A stretch of 64,000 bases of DNA from Gloeopeniophorella convolvens (lineage: Eukaryota > Basidiomycota > Agaricomycetes > Russulales), in assembly GCA_022496205.1 (NCBI GenBank), contig WTXD01000024.1:248001-312000 (forward strand). Reading direction: 5' to 3'. A program made the position numbers and the translations under genes. Under the pieces are notes generated by a model that saw nothing but the letters and a program-made list of their open reading frames with translations, had not been told where the DNA came from and made no database searches. Numbering within the stretch: the stretch's first letter is position 1; each line of letters begins with the position of its first letter. Below are positions 32,363 to 44,200 of this stretch, in pieces.

Positions 32363-35300
32363 GGTATATTGGGGGAGGTGGGAGTGAGAACCAGGGAGGG
32401 AGTGAGGGGTATTTGAAGACGGCGAAGCGCCTGTGGGGGATACATTGTCGGAGGGGAGGGATAGGATATATAAATGGGAGGCGGCCTTGGCTGTATGTTT
32501 TTCTTCGAGTCGAATCTGAATGGGAGACCGAATCCGGGTGAAGCGGTTCAGGCGGCCAGAAGGGTCGGCGGGGCGAGTTGAGTCTCAGGGACGGCAGTTT
32601 GACAGCTCGTGCGAGTTCGTGCGACTGGCCGGCCGAGCGGGAGGCTCACCAAAGTCAACGCTCGTTCGGGGCGCGTCGAATCGTTCTCCCATGCCACATC
32701 ACAGCCCTCGCCATGCCATACTCCCATATCCGACACTTCCTATCTCCGTTCCCCTCCCCTCGATGCATCAGTCCATTGTCTCGCCGCAATCTTCAATTCG
32801 CTTACGTCGCTCCCCTCCTACCACCTTCGCTCCCTTCCTCTATTGCTTTCGTCATCTTCCTCCCAGGAACCCTACCAACTCTCCCCCCCGGAACCCCACT
32901 GTCCTGAAACACGGAACCGGCACGACATCCTCTCATTGCCCATTAATCGTCCTCTCCCAGATCTCTCCTCCGGTGCATGGTTCGTTCATAGTCAAATCCA
33001 CCCCGTGCTGGGTTTGGAACAAGGATCTCCTCCTTGCTGCCGGCATCCTCTCTAATTAACTTAACTGCCCCAATTCATCTTTCCATCTTTTTGCTTTGCA
33101 TTGTGTATTTTCATACTCGAAAATCCCTCCCAAACTCGTCTGGGATTTGCGCGCGCCGTGAACTTGCTCGCGCCAGCCCCGCGTGATACCGTCGCCCTGC
33201 TCGATGAACCGCGATATGACGACCCATACATAACTCGTGCCATCGATACGGGTCACTTCTGCCTTGCTTCTGCCAGATAGGCAGACCGACGCGCGCAGCA
33301 CGACGTCACTGGCTTCCTGGGCCTGCCTCGCCGCTAGCCAACGACGAGCATTCCTCGCCGGATTCACAAAACGCCTTGTACACGTGAGCACGCCACAACC
33401 GCGTTTTGCCAGGATACCTGCTCAATGCGGGTTCCCAACCTTTTCATCTACCAATTGCGCACGTTGCAACTCTCCGCGTGTGTCGGTTCGGGCCAAATCA
33501 CGGGCTCCTCTTCGTGAGAACCATCTGAACTTACCGCTCTTCCGGGTCTCTCTTCGGGACTATCCAGCGCCACGACTTGCGCGCTCCGAATCAAGTCACA
33601 ATCTGTGAAAGGTCCGTGCAGCCATGCTTCCAAACTCCCTTGCACTTGCCGCAACTTGGCAGTGCGGGGAGGGCAACGTGGGTTGCAACATGATCGAGAG
33701 TCTGACGTCGTTTCCAAGCGGAAAGGGACGAAGGACGAGAAACCGGGCCCTACCAGCCACTTTCGGCAGGTCCACTGATCAAACGACTCACGCCCGCAAA
33801 GGCTATTATCGCAACTCTGTTGCGACTGCGTGAGTACCGGTCTCTCAATTCTGGTAGCCCGCGGGTGCTATATTGCTCCCGGAAATGCCTCGGCGGGATG
33901 GCCAGGTCGACTGGGATGTGCATGCAACACAAGGCAAAGAAGGACCACGGCGTCCATAACCATACACCGGGCGACGGCGGATCTCGTCATTCCGGCAGGT
34001 TTCCGTCATGCCGCTCGTAGTACCCTTCCACAGAACACTCGTGCTGGAGTTTCCTGCTCATTGACGCAGACGCTGACAAATTTTGCGGCAAATGAACCCT
34101 TCCAGGTATGGCCCCATCTAAATGAGAGTAATTCATTGTTTGGTGAGCTGTTGCACCTCGGTTGCGTCGTGCCCCGGGGAGCGGAGTGAGTTTCTCGCTT
34201 GATTGAACACGTCATGTCCCTGACACGGTCGACGAGAAGATTTGTTATGCTCGAGAGACGCGAGAACGAGGCCGACGGTGCCTGCATTTGAGATCTCATC
34301 AAGAGACTTTGACAATCGTCGTGTTAGACACGAAACAATCAACCGGGAATCCTTCCTGTATGGGCATCACATCACCCTGTTTGGAGGATTGCCTTCGCGT
34401 GTGGACCCTCTTCGGAATTAAGCATTCTCCTCCGCGACCTGTATGGTGTGTGCAGTAAATCGCCTGGAAAAGCCCCCAAACAAGTCAAACAAGCTTTCCT
34501 TGATCTACCTTCGAGGCCGACCCATCACGCGCGCTGTCCTGATCGTGACGCCCTGTCACCGGTCACCGTACAATTCCTGCACAGCTCGGGCTGTGGGTTA
34601 AAGTACGCTGTGAGCTCAATTCAGCGACCGACATGCTTCGCACTCCCAGGCTGACCCCGGATCTGCATCGTCGTATGCTGCACTCCCCAATTGGTGCGGT
34701 GCAGCGAGCTTCGCAGCGAGACTGATGCATCCGCAGTTAAGCCGAACAGTTTGCATGTGTACATATTCGTGGTGCGTGCGCCGACCTCGAGCCCCCACGT
34801 TGGCCTGTGGCGTTTCCTGTACGACATGCCCGGGCGGCCGGGATGATGCATTCTGTCTCGCGCTGTCATTGATGACGCGTGACCCCGCTCGTGTATTTGC
34901 GCCTCTCCGAGCGAGTCAACGCCCCACAGGGCAGTGGACCTCCGACGCTGCCACGATACTGCCACACGCGGGGTTTGCGGCCGCGACGGGGGCGTTCTGC
35001 GACGCCCTTCTGCACCTTCTGCAATAATAGGCCCTTCAACGCGCTACTCGCGTGGAGCAGAACGTTCTACGGCGTCGCTGCTTCATATCGCTCGCCGCCA
35101 CCGCCAGCACTTCGAGCGCATCCGCCCTGTCAGGCCGTGGGACGGCGCGGCGGCCACCCCGGAAGATCTGCTCGCCAGCGGCTGATCAGAGATAGGATAC
35201 TCGACAGATACCATATCCACCTGATGCGCAGCGATTCTTGGCCGCCGGCGCCTTGCGCGCCCTTCTCTTCTCATGGGCCATCGCGAGCACGCATCCTCCG

Positions 35301-36835
35301 CGGACTCCAGCCCCCCATCGTCGCGCTTCGCGAAGCGACGCTGATGTGCCGTGCCTTGCCTGGCCACGGCCGGCCTGCGCACGTGAGGGGGAGAGGCGTG
35401 CCGAGGGCCATGGCGCGAGCAAAGGGCGCGCCCTCTCCTCTGCTGCCGCGCGCGAAGCCGCGGGCCTTCTGACAACGGCGGCGGTTCCCGCGGACTGCAG
35501 CGCGCCCCACGCTCGGCCTCGGAGCGCTGTCGCTCCTTGCGTCCGACCTCGCCCCCACGCGGACCCGCGAGAAGATGCCCTCCCGCCAGGCGGGGGCCGG
35601 GGCTTGGCGGTGCCCCGGCATGATGCCACAGGGTGCAGGCTGGGCGCCCGGAGCGATGACGGTGCGTTTGTGTGCTCCCAGGTACTGTATAATGCGCGCG
35701 GGCCCCGCGGGCCTGTCAGGCGGCGCGCTGGTTTGCGTGGCGTGACAGGAGCATGCTTGCAAGATCGAAGCGCGAAGCTGGAGTGTTTGCGCCGGAGTCG
35801 AGGGCGCGCGCGCGCCGGGCGCGACGCGGGCCGCCCGGAGGTGCGCGGCGTACTTATTGCCCGCGGGGACGGCGGTTCGAGTGCAACTCCATCTCGAGCA
35901 GCGCAATCGGTCTCCCGCGATCGGGGCTTCGCGAGCCCGGGTCGCTGTTCAATCTTGCCGCGCTGCCGTGCAGCGCCGCTGTCCGCTACTATTTTCTTTC
36001 TTTCTTGCCTGTCTTCTTTCCCAGCTGTGTCACGATAACGTGTGCTTTGGTTTCTGGCGGCTCGAATGGCGTCGCGAAGCCGCGTTTTTGCGCTGTCCCT
36101 CGCTCGCTGCGGTTCTCCGCGCATGCGCAAAGAAGGCTGCAACTGTATCTGTGATTGTGCCTTTCTCTGGAGGATCCGTGTACTAATTGCGAAGAGCAGA
36201 ACCGTCTCCAGTGGCGCAGAGGGCGAGAAGTCGAGGGTGAGCAATCCGTAACGCGTCTGCCGGAAAGAGTGGCAATATAGCCGTCTGGAGGTGCGCGCGA
36301 GGTGCCTATGTTTCGCGGTAGTTTTTGGGCCTGGGGGTGACATGGTACTGATTGTCGTTGCAAGGGGAGTCTGGCTCTGGTTAGGCGGCTGGTGGCATGC
36401 TCAAGTTCAGCGGGGTGCCTTGGGAGGGGGAGATGAAGCAGCTCGGGATGATATTGCTTGGACATTCCCTTGGATATGTTATGGCGCGCGGCAGAAGCCA
36501 TGCCCGCAAAAGAGGAGAAGGTGTGTGCATACACGGCGCGTGGAGTAGGTTACCGTCATTTGTAAATGGCAGGCGTAGCACGATGTTCTGCGACGCCGCA
36601 GATGTTCTGCTACGCCGTACAGTAGTAAGAATAGAGGTATCCGATGTCGGCAGCCCACGCCGCTTGACACACGAGCGAGGGAGCCAACTTTAGAGCCAAG
36701 TGCAGGGGAACACGTGCCATGGCGCACGTGCCGTGAATTTCCTGTTCGGGTGTGTTGCCAGACCCAACGCGGGCTTTGGCACCACTGCAATGCGTCGTCC
36801 GCGCCGCGACGTCTTTCTCCCTCCCCACCACGATC
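32363..36835. other. Long region without a supported gene, GC-rich in part
   Basis: 32.5-33.0 kb has a pyrimidine-rich leader-like composition upstream of the transcription factor. 35.0-36.2 kb is very GC-rich with long overlapping Arg/Ala/Pro-rich frames on both strands (one of 385 codons), best read as compositional. A minus frame at about 33400-33060 (SYVWVVISRFIEQGDGI) looks somewhat protein-like but has no partner exon. Nothing else is supported. Confidence 0.35.
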
Positions 36836-38999
36836 ATGCAGTCACCGACCTCCGAAGATGAAGCAGATCTCTCGCCTACCTCGCCTGTGGACGAGTCCGA
36901 CGCTGGTGCGCTGTCGGCGCCGGAGGGCCCCGAGCCAGCGCCTGGTCTGAACGGGAATCCTGTGCATTGTCCGTGTCACGCAATCCTTCGAGAAACTGAT
37001 GCTCACCTGTCCCTGTCCTTCTTTGTGATTCAGGGTACGACGTGCGTGTGCAACTCTTTCGTTCCCATGCTGCGGGCGGTCTCCGTCATTAACGCGTCAC
37101 GTTGGACTCGTCGCGCCAGGCCGACCGCACAGAACCGTATACTCGGATAGAACCATTTCAAGAGAAACAAGACACGAGCGTTGAGTCAGCCAAATGCGCC
37201 TTCATATCTGACGCGCTTATCTTCACACTTCTGTTTACGTCAGGTTCTTCTTTAAGCCGGTGACGCTGACGGCCCTCGCCGTTGCACTCGCCGCGTTGGG
37301 CTATGTGGCAACGACGCAGGACGTGCTCGAAGAGGGCCGAGATAAGCGAAGAGTGTACGCCTCCTTGCTTGCTCCCCGGCGCAGCGCGACGAATGCGAAT
37401 GTACACACAGGGGCACGTACGCCGCCATCGCAGGCTTCCTCGTCTTCTCGATGATTCAATTCCGCGACGGGCCCTTCGTCCGGCCGCACCCTGCGTTTTG
37501 GCGCATTGTCCTCGGGGTCAACCTGCTGTACGAGCTCGCCCTCGTGTTCTTGCTCTTCCAAGACCTCAACTCCGCGCGCGCTATGATGGTATATCTGGAC
37601 CCGAATTTGGGGCGACCCCTCCCCGAGAAAAGCTACGCTGAGAACTGCGCGTTCACACCGCATAACATTTGGGTAGCCGCATGCTGCACTCGTGCTACAC
37701 GCTTGTTTGACGGGTCACGCGCAGGACGCGATCGATATATTCTGTTTGGCGCACGCTCTCGGTTGGTTTGGGAAGGCTCTCATCTTGCGAGATTACTGGT
37801 TCTGCTGGGTAAATGTTTGAGCTGAGTGGAGCAATTTTGTCGGCTAACGGACCTTGCATAGATATTAAGCATCGCGTTCGAGCTGGCTGAATATAGTCTC
37901 CAGCATCAGTTAGCTAATTTTGCAGAGGTGGGTTTCCGTCGTCCTTCCGACGTGTTTTAATCGTTGAGTTTTGTGCTTCTAGTGTTGGTGGGACCATGTT
38001 AGTACCTTCCATACGCCCCCTGGTAGCAACCGTCTCAAGATTAATACATCTAGTGGCTCTTAGACGTGCTCATCTGCAACTGGTTGGGTACCTACCTCGG
38101 TCAGCCCTTTCTTTTCTTCTCTTTCATTTCCGGAACGGGCGCTCATCGATACCCAGGTATGAAAGCGTGTCAATACTTCGAAGTCAAGGTGGGTCGGTGT
38201 ACGCGGCTTTCCCGATTTATTCAAGGTCACACCGCCGAATAGCATTACACGTGGCGTGGTTTCCGCCAAAGTCGCGGCATTCGATCTAAGACAAAACGAG
38301 TGTTTACCCAATTCTCGCCCCACGACTTCACTGCCTTTCACTGGCATGGAACCGCCGACTTGCTCCACTATGTGACGGTCGTGATGCTGCTCGCTGTCTT
38401 CCTAGCGGCAGAGCTGAACCCCTTTTACTTGAAGGTCAGTCATCACGGATGTGTGCCAGTTCGCGTTACGACAGACCTGAACGTGCATCGGACGCCAGAG
38501 CTTGCTTTGGATGGAGCCCGAACATCCTTTTGTTATCGCACGGCTGGCGGGCGTGTTCCTTTGTGCTCTTCCTGCGGGTCGTGAACTTTACCAATACATC
38601 AACGATCCAAGGTACGCCACGAGACTATTCTCCGATGAATCACGATGTCCGCATGTTGACATTTTTACGCGATTGTGTGCGCCGCAGAAGAGCGGTGAGA
38701 ATGGGACAGCACGTATGGTTATTGCTTGCAACGATGGGCACTGAACTACTCGTTATCGTGAAATGGAGCAAGGGTCAGTTTCCCGCCCCCCTCCGGCTGT
38801 AGTACGCTATGCTTGGTCGGCGGGCGCGGCGTTGCTGGTGCTCTACCCTATCGGTCGGGTGCGTGTTTACGACATCAGTGGCGTGCTTACGCACGGCGCT
38901 TATACATGTGTTCTTGTTCCGCTTTTGCAGTTTGGCGTCCCAAGCGCTCGCCGATATCTACGCCGGCACACACGCAGACCCAGAATCAAGACTCAGTGA
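36836..38999 (+). CDS. Phosphatidylserine synthase, base-exchange type (PTDSS family)
   Basis: A multi-exon integral ER membrane enzyme that exchanges serine for the headgroup of an existing phospholipid. Spliced landmarks in order: acidic N-terminus from ATG 36836; FFFKPVTLTALAVALAALGY; MIQFRDGPFVRPHPAFWR; PEKSYAENC; HNIWDAIDIFCLAHALGWF; RDYWFCWILSIAFELAEYSL; HQLANFAECWWDHW; LLDVLICNWLG; GMKACQYFEVKHY; KRVFTQFSPHDFTAFHW; LAAELNPFYLKSLLWMEPE; ELYQYINDP; AVRMGQHVWLLLATMG; ELLVIVKWSKGQF; YAWSAGAALLVLYP; and a basic tail to the stop at 38999. DGPF.RPHPA, EYSL.HQL.NF.ECWWDHW and AELN.FYLK are shared with animal PSS1/PSS2. About a dozen GT-AG introns. A C6 run at 38786-38791 leaves the frame one base out between QFPAP and PPAVV. 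Confidence 0.88.
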
Positions 39000-39436
39000 C
39001 TGCTTTATTGGTCACGTTGAATGTTCTCTTCCTTATGTGCAACGCCACCATTCGCAGATATACGTTAGCCCATGCCGTTTTCCCAGATCATTAGCTTTGT
39101 ACTAGTATACTAGACGCACGCCGCGTGCTATCATAATTAAGCAGGGCCATCTAGTATGAGGTGCAATCCCTAATCCCTGATCACCCTCTCGATGGAGTGA
39201 CGGGTCGGTGAGTGCCGCAGCAGCGAGGCACAGCGGGCTGGCTCCTCGGGTCCTAGTTCGCTGTTCTAAAAACTTTGACAGCTGTCAAGAGTCGGAGAAG
39301 TGTGTTCTTTCTCACCTGCCAAATTCGGACCAATCCCAACACTTTGGTCCTACCGTCGCCGCCACGCCCGCACGCACTCTCGGTCCCACCGAGCCCTCCT
39401 TTTTTTTTTTCCTCTCGTAGGATCTCAACATCTCGC
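39000..39436. other. Promoter region of the peroxidase gene
   Basis: It contains a CCAAT core inside a perfect 7-bp inverted repeat (GGACCAA at 39327-39333, TTGGTCC at 39344-39350) and a pyrimidine-rich tract with T10 (about 39402-39420) just before the peroxidase ATG. No gene is seen. Confidence 0.45.
39327..39350. promoter_or_regulatory. CCAAT-containing inverted repeat upstream of peroxidase
   Basis: GGACCAA and TTGGTCC are perfect inverted copies with a 10-bp spacer, about 87-110 bp before the peroxidase start. The left arm includes CCAAT. Regulatory function is inferred from position and symmetry only. Confidence 0.35.
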
Positions 39437-41244
39437 ATGGCTCTGCGGCACACACGCGGGCCGATCGCTGTGGGGCCTTTTCTGGCCGTGGTTCTCTTGG
39501 CGTATGCGGCTTCTCTAGGTGTGTGAACGCGGGTTCTTCCCTTCTACTAATTCCGAACTGGGCACCGTGACCCCTGCTTCGCAGTTCGCACAGTGTCTGG
39601 CGCAATGATTCGGCGAGGACTCCGCTGCGCGGGCTCACGAGCATCGCGGGCAGATGTTTCAAGTGCACAGGTGCGCCCTTAATTCAGGTCTACTTTGGAT
39701 GGACGAACCGTGCTGATGTATGGCCGCGCGGCCGCTTTCGCTCGCGATCCCGGGGGTGCAGTGCTGCATCTGGATTGATGTGAGTACGTGGTCTGGGGTG
39801 CCGCGGCAGGCGAGGGGATGTGGGGGGCGCTGATGGCCGTGGAGCAGGTCGTGGATGATTTGCAGGCGAATCTGTCAGTTGTGGTGTCGTGCTTGCCTTC
39901 GCCGTCTTCTGTGGATGCTGGATCGCTGATGCGCGTTTGTCGTCACGGCGGGACCGACAGCTTTTCTCACAAGTGTGAGCGATCTGCGAGTGAAGCTGTG
40001 CGCCTTGCATTCCACGACGGCGTCGCGCGTTCTCAAGCTCTCGAACACAATCAGACGTTCTAGTGCGTCCATCGGCCATTATCTATCCTTATCTCCCCTT
40101 TCGGGTGCGATGCTAATCATAGGGCGTGTTGCACATGAAGCGGCGGCGCAGGTGATCAGCAGTCATTTCTAGAGTTTGATCCGCCCTCACGAGTAACATC
40201 TTCATTTGCAGATGGAAGTATACTGAAGTACGCAGACATCGAGCTCGCATATCGTATGTCTTCACCGAAAACCTCTGCTAGTGCACTGTTTATTCATCGC
40301 GAGCTTCGGTCTTCCAGCCGAAAATCAGCCGGTTCAGGGCATTGCGCATGCACTTATCCCCTTCGCCGACAAACACGGGGTGGGCTACGGAGACCTGCAA
40401 GTACCAAATGATGCTTGTTAGCCGGGAGAAGACAACCTTTAAGTCTGACGTTGTCTTCGCGTCTTCCAGGATACAGTTCGCGGCCGCCGTGGCCCTTTCG
40501 AACTGTCCCGGCGCACCCCGACTCAGGTTCCTTGCTGGTCGCATGGAAGCAAAGGCACCCGCCCCTCCGCATCTTGTGCCTTCCCCTGCCTCGCCAGCAT
40601 CTACGATCCTAGAACGCGTGCAGGACGCTGGTTTTACTCCTGGAGACCTCGTCGCGTTATTGGCTGCGCACTCTATTGGGAGGCAACGTACCCTCGATAC
40701 CTCGAGTGCAGGCACGCCGCTCGATTCGACTCCCCACGTCTTTGATAGTCAGTTCTATCGTGATGTATGTTTCCATCTCCCCGCCCTTCACTTCTGCTCG
40801 CAGAGCCCGCCAATTCTTATGTCGAACAGGTTCTGTTACCTGGGACCACCTACCCGGGGAATGGATCGCACTTCGGCGAGGCACCCTCACCTTCGACCGC
40901 GCAGTTCCGTATCGCATCCGACGCAGCACTCGCGCGGCATCCGACAACAGCGTGCGCGTGGCAGTCTCTCGCTGGTATGTCTTGTTCATAAGTAGGGCCG
41001 CTTTCCTCATGGTCTAGAACAAGGTGACCAGCTGGGGACGTCACAAGCCTTTCTGGGCGCCATGCACAAGCTAGCATTGAATGGACAAGACGTGGCGAGT
41101 CTTGTTGATTGCTCTGCCGTAATACCAAGCGCGCATACAGTTGAGAACCGTTCGCGATCGGTAGGGCTCATTCCAGAAACCGAACCGTCAGATGTGCAGG
41201 ACTCGGTGAGGTTGCATTTGCTCTCGTGTCACGCACAACGCTAA
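39437..41244 (+). CDS. Secreted class II haem peroxidase (generic type)
   Basis: A signal peptide (MALRHTRGPIAVGPF, then a hydrophobic run) precedes the spliced enzyme. Landmarks: SSAQCC, WIDVVDDLQANLS, the distal haem pocket SEAVRLAFHDG (catalytic Arg and His), GGADGSILKYADIELAY with Ca2+ ligands, GIAHALIPFADKHGVGYGDL, IQFAAAVALSNCPGAPRLRF, LAGR, VQDAGFTPGDL, proximal His in ALLAAHSIGRQ, DSTPHVFDSQFY, VEQVLLPGTTYPG, ACAWQSL and GQDVASLVDCSAVIP. Compared with manganese and versatile peroxidases, only one of three Mn-binding acids seems present (Glu in SEAV), and the Trp of the long-range electron path is Ala (five residues before the proximal His). It is therefore likely a low-redox generic peroxidase acting on phenols outside the cell. 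One intron (40397-40469) uses a GC donor. The C-terminal exon is less certain. Confidence 0.85.
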
Positions 41245-44200
41245 GATCTAGCTGAATTGTCAAAAATGTTTTTCGCGGTACTCAAGTATCTCGATCGCCT
41301 CCCGCCCTGCCGTGAAGAGGTACTAGGTACCGGATGATCCGGAGCTCCGCGGCTTCCCGCGCGATGCAATTGAGGAGTATTCTTGGAGATCAGAGGTAAG
41401 CTTGTTTACAGCCTCGCGCTCGCCATGTGAGAAACTGGATCCCACACTTGTGCCTGTGCATTTATCAGTCCTATACCACCGTTCCCTGTTCTTATCCATG
41501 TATCGACTCACTGCATGTATTACTCTCACTCTCCACATCGATGTGTTTTCTGTTACAGGATGTCCATGGCGATCCATAGACGCCGTCCGATCCTCCAGTC
41601 ACTAAGCGCCCGATCATTACCGCCCACCAGTTGTCAATCGATGGTACTGCGAACTGATGAATACACTTTTCGGAGTGTTGGTTGGACCCTCCAACCTATT
41701 AAGATGCTGATCCCATGGCACCCAGAATCCTTAGAACATCAGATGGTGCACGGCACCCCAACACTTCCTGTCCTTCGTGAGTGGAGTCGAGTTGACGCAC
41801 TTCGGTGTGATTCATTCTGAACTGTCCACAGGCGATGCATGAGGAGCCCGCATTTCTATCTCGGTTTCTCTGTCAGGGTTGCAAGAATTCTCATCATGGA
41901 ATTCGAGCTGGTCAGGGCTCCTGCCATCCGGTACCCTCAAACCCTACGCGACATGAAAGAAGTCTTTCTGACTAGCTTTTTGCTTCTTTGTTCGGGCTTT
42001 TTGTCAGTGCGTTGGTCTAGATTTCGAGCTGCTCAGCACGTTAGCAGGTTAGCTGTACACTTCCTAGAGTTAAACTGACGTGGCGGCCCCTTAGCAGACA
42101 TGTCAAAAGCTCCCGGCTATGGTGACCCTCACCCGGCTCCGTCGCGCTGCATCGTGAAAACCTCAGTTCAAGTATTCTCAGCTCAGTGTACTAGGGATAA
42201 CCGGTTCAGCAGCTACACTCCCGGCGGCACGCGTACGACACCCGGTGCGTACCTTACAGACCAGCCTGGCAAATCTCACGGACGCATGATCAGAATTGGG
42301 GAAGAGTGAGCAGCGTGGTCGCTTTGCGCCATCCGTAAAACTTCATGTGTATCGCGCCTGGGCTGGATAGACCACCCGTTCTGCCCTGCACGCGGGGTCG
42401 GGTCGGGTCAGGATGGTGCTTCCCCGCCAAAAGCTCCACAACCCATCTGGTCGCGATGGGCCAGGAAGTTTTCTGGCGGGGAAATCCCTACCCGACCGAC
42501 CCCCCTCGGGTTACGGATCGGGTCAGCAAGTCCACGCGCAGCCACACGCTCAACATTCCGCTGCCAGGTCCACCTTCGGCTACCTCGGACTTCGCCGCAT
42601 TCCGGGCTATGTCCTCCTCCAATGAGAATTCTGCGTGCGCTCCGTCGTGCTGTATCTCCATTATCCTTTTGCTTAGTTCTCGTTACTCAACATCGCTACT
42701 GAAGAGCGTCAGAACGACGCGGTGGGCTAGACCGCGATATCGCCAGCCAATGAACTTCGCGATACGATAGGCTGAGGCGCTCACGGACATTGTTTCCGCT
42801 TTATGTCAGGCACATTTCTCCCCAATAAAGGCCCGGAGAACGTTTCTCGGGTTTCACCCAATTTTTAGCTTATGACCTCAGGACAGGCTCACAGGCGAAC
42901 GCTGGGCGGTCGAGTTGTTCGGGACAAAACACACTCGCAATGGGTCATCCCATAAGGGCTCGGGGGTTGCCTTCCACCTGCTTCAGGCAGGATGAGTACG
43001 CCACGGTGTCACCGGATATGGTGCGACTTTGTCTCTACTGTATCAAGTTGTGGGGGCATGTGTCTCAATGTCGGTTTTCACGCAGAGGCGCGCGTTCAAT
43101 CGTAAGGCACAATCGTTAGTGGTTTTAGCTGTTGTGCAGCGCATGTCGTCTTTGAGGCACTCAGATTGGCAGTCTCGACAGATCTGCCTCACTCTCACGC
43201 AGAGCGCCTGCAGGGCACGCGACCCACGCCAAAGTCCTAAGCGGACGCCTCGAATTCCCAGCCTCGTGCCCCGATGCAGTATCACGGGTAGGGGATCATG
43301 ACACTTTGGCCAGACTTCTGCTGTGATCCCTCCATTAATCGGGTCGAATGGTCTCGTAAGTTCATAACCAACGCCATTCACCACAATGGTTCGGAAAGGC
43401 GCCGTCTCATCAGACCGCGGCCACGGTTTCCCCGTGATTCCATCATGTGCCAGCCAGTTCGGTTTCAACGCTGGATCTTTACGTTGCTGCCTATTCAGCG
43501 TGTGTGCACATCAGGCCAGTCTTAGCAGTATTGTCCACATGACTCGTGACTAGTGACTAGTGACTCCTCGTCATCTACAGTTTAGATGCCACAGTATGGT
43601 GTGCAGCAGCATATTTTTTTGCAACGTTATCAGCTCTCGCCCTGAGGTTTGACAATTTCAAGCCAACCACGCGGACATCCGCGGAGCATCTGTGGCGCTG
43701 TTGTAAAGCCAGCCCAGAGACAGGGGTCAAGAGACATCGATCCATGACAGATGCGCACCTTGTGCGACTTGCAAATGAATTGCTGAAGATGGCTGTAAGT
43801 ATGCGTGGCAGTTCCGGTGTATGATTATATGCTGATGACTGATGCGGATGGGTCGATGGTAGTATCTGCTCCTGCTTGCGGAATCAATTAGCAAGTAATG
43901 TCCTACCGTGGTGTTCATCTATCAGCGTTCTCGGCCACAACCAAATGAGACTGCTTGCAGCGAACTACACGCAGTCCGAGTCAGCTAGCTCGGATTCGGT
44001 ATGCGTACCTGGCAGCTGCAACTTACGCACTCCGAGATAGTTCACTCCTGCCGAAGGTGCCCCAGTTAGTTTGTTGTGACTAACTTGCGACTAACATCCC
44101 TGACAACCTAGGACAGTGTTGGCGAGGTAATGTCGGTCAGGCACGAAAATGTTCGCCTTCCGCTGCAGCACATGGTCGTTAGTGCTTCGCAAGCGTCACT

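Noticed and set aside
35186..36343. 385-codon open frame on the minus strand
   Set aside because: Arg/Ala/Pro-rich, very GC-rich, with equally long frames on the opposite strand and no conserved motif. Best explained by base composition.
37037..37094. Apparent exon with an in-frame stop (TAA at about 37092) in the PSS gene
   Set aside because: Treating the stretch from 36963 to about 37117 as one 155-nt intron keeps the frame and removes the stop, so no nonsense mutation is needed.
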